From JAENWH01 sp038248745 (GTDB lineage Bacteria > Bacillota > Clostridia > Peptostreptococcales > Anaerovoracaceae), in NCBI GenBank assembly GCA_038248745.1, contig JBBRXC010000109.1, forward strand, positions 1 through 5,352: a stretch of DNA of 5,352 nucleotides. Reading direction: 5' to 3'. The notes below the pieces were generated by a model. The model worked only from the letters and a program-made list of their open reading frames with translations, made no database searches and was not told the DNA's origin. A program made the position numbers and the translations under genes. Shown here in pieces: positions 4,584 to 5,352 of this stretch (position 1 is the first letter of the stretch; each line of letters begins with the position of its first letter).

Positions 4584-5339
4584 ATGTTGCATGAATTTTC
4601 CAGGACAGAGCTCCTGATAGGGAAAGAAAATATAGAAAAATTAAAAAAATCAAAGGTGGCTGTTTTTGGCATTGGCGGAGTTGGAACCTTTGTGGTGGAA
4701 GGCTTGGCAAGATCTGGCGTTGGCAAATTTGTTTTGATAGATGACGACTGCATCTGTCTGACCAATATCAACAGGCAAATACATGCCACCCAGAGCACGG
4801 TGGGGAAAGTAAAAGTGGAGGTCATGAAGGAGAGGATATTATCTATTAATCCAAAAGCCGAAGTGGAAACTTTTCAGGATTTTTATCTTCCTGGCTCGGC
4901 AGAAAAGCTGGTCAGAAAAGATTATGATTACATTGTAGATGCCATCGACACAGTGACGGGCAAAATAGATTTAATCATCAGTGCAAAAGCAAAAAATATT
5001 CCGGTGATCAGTTCTATGGGAACGGGAAATAAGATGGACCCGACTGGTTTTATGGTTGCAGACATCTATTCGACTTCTGTTTGTCCTTTGGCAAAAGTTA
5101 TGCGTAAGGAATTGAGGGCTAGGGGTGTTGAAAGCTTAAAAGTCGTCTATTCAAAAGAAGAACCAATCAAACCGATAGAAACTGAAGAATCCAGCTGTAA
5201 TCAAAGCTGTATCTGCTCAAAAGGTTCAACAAGAAGCTGTACGGTAAAAAATCAGAGACCAGGGAGTATCTCCTTTATGCCAGCTGTGGCGGGGTTGATT
5301 CTGGCAAGTGAAGTGATAAAGGATTTAATAAATAAATAA
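4584..5339 (+). CDS. tcdA: tRNA threonylcarbamoyladenosine dehydratase TcdA (ThiF/E1-like)
   Basis: A 251-residue cytosolic E1-like enzyme. TcdA (CsdL, YgdL; YrvM in Bacillus) uses ATP to cyclise t6A to ct6A at position 37 of ANN-decoding tRNAs. Seen here: the opening MLHEFSRTELLIG typical of the family; the nucleotide loop GIGGVGTFVVEGLARSGVG (29-47); DDDCICLTNINRQ (53-65) with the ATP-contacting N-x-N-R-Q; VDAIDTVTGKIDLI (118-131); VISSMGTGNKMDPTGF (141-156); VCPLAKVMRKELR (166-178), the TcdA-specific block; and PGSISFMPAVAGLILASEVIKDLI (226-249). Between 205 and 219 is a cysteine-rich insert (C205, C209, C211, C219) absent from the E. coli-type protein as I recall it, possibly a metal site and possibly common in Clostridia. 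Length is close to the family norm. An in-frame ATG at 4554 would add ten unsupported residues. The gene is transcribed alone from a promoter divergent from the SGNH operon. Confidence 0.9.
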   Translation: MLHEFSRTELLIGKENIEKLKKSKVAVFGIGGVGTFVVEGLARSGVGKFVLIDDDCICLTNINRQIHATQSTVGKVKVEVMKERILSINPKAEVETFQDFYLPGSAEKLVRKDYDYIVDAIDTVTGKIDLIISAKAKNIPVISSMGTGNKMDPTGFMVADIYSTSVCPLAKVMRKELRARGVESLKVVYSKEEPIKPIETEESSCNQSCICSKGSTRSCTVKNQRPGSISFMPAVAGLILASEVIKDLINK

Positions 5340-5352
5340 ATAAATAAATAAA
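5329..5352 (+). repeat. TAAA tandem repeat at the end of tcdA
   Basis: Six exact copies of TAAA run to the window edge and may continue. The tcdA stop TAA (5337-5339) lies within them. Because 4 and 3 share no factor, the array supplies TAA in all three forward frames, so copy-number change would alter only the last residue or two of TcdA. Confidence 0.9.

Overview
The window looks like a stretch of chromosome from a low-GC Gram-positive bacterium, most likely an anaerobic member of the Clostridia. The reasons are strong AGGAGG-type ribosome binding sites, very AT-rich gaps, a DUF2975 membrane protein paired with a small Cro/CI regulator (a Bacillota-type pair), and a clostridial-looking TcdA (ThiF/E1-like) protein. 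The assignment rests on gene style only; no marker gene fixes the genus. I see no tRNA, rRNA, CRISPR array, insertion sequence or phage gene.

Left part (1-1952, + strand): the 3' end of a sugar-phosphate nucleotidyltransferase-like gene; 17 bases on, a complete Ldh_2-family NAD(P)-dependent 2-hydroxyacid oxidoreductase; then a small membrane-anchored protein of a conserved but uncharacterised family with a C-terminal SSLxRxDTGxGACE signature. The first two genes look co-transcribed. The third has no clear ribosome binding site.

Middle part (1953-2986, + strand): an AT-rich promoter region leads into a two-gene unit, a four-helix DUF2975 membrane protein and a 75-residue HTH regulator. This resembles the yoaS/yozG-type pair of Bacillus. 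The regulator's ribosome binding site overlaps the stop codon of the membrane gene.

Right part (3026-5339): a two-gene minus-strand operon encodes a cytosolic SGNH/GDSL hydrolase and, overlapping it by 11 bases, a CPBP-family (Abi/CAAX) intramembrane protease-like protein. Its promoter region, shared back to back with the next gene, contains a perfect 12-bp inverted repeat across the predicted -10 and spacer, a second palindrome in the leader, and a third against the -35 of the opposite gene. That opposite gene is tcdA, the tRNA t6A dehydratase, which ends in a TAAA tandem repeat at the window edge.

Most genes belong to recognisable families. The parts most worth a second look are the uncharacterised SSLxRxDTGxGACE protein, the SGNH-CPBP gene pair with its palindromic promoter, and the DUF2975-HTH unit. 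I found nothing that can honestly be called a demonstrated new system.
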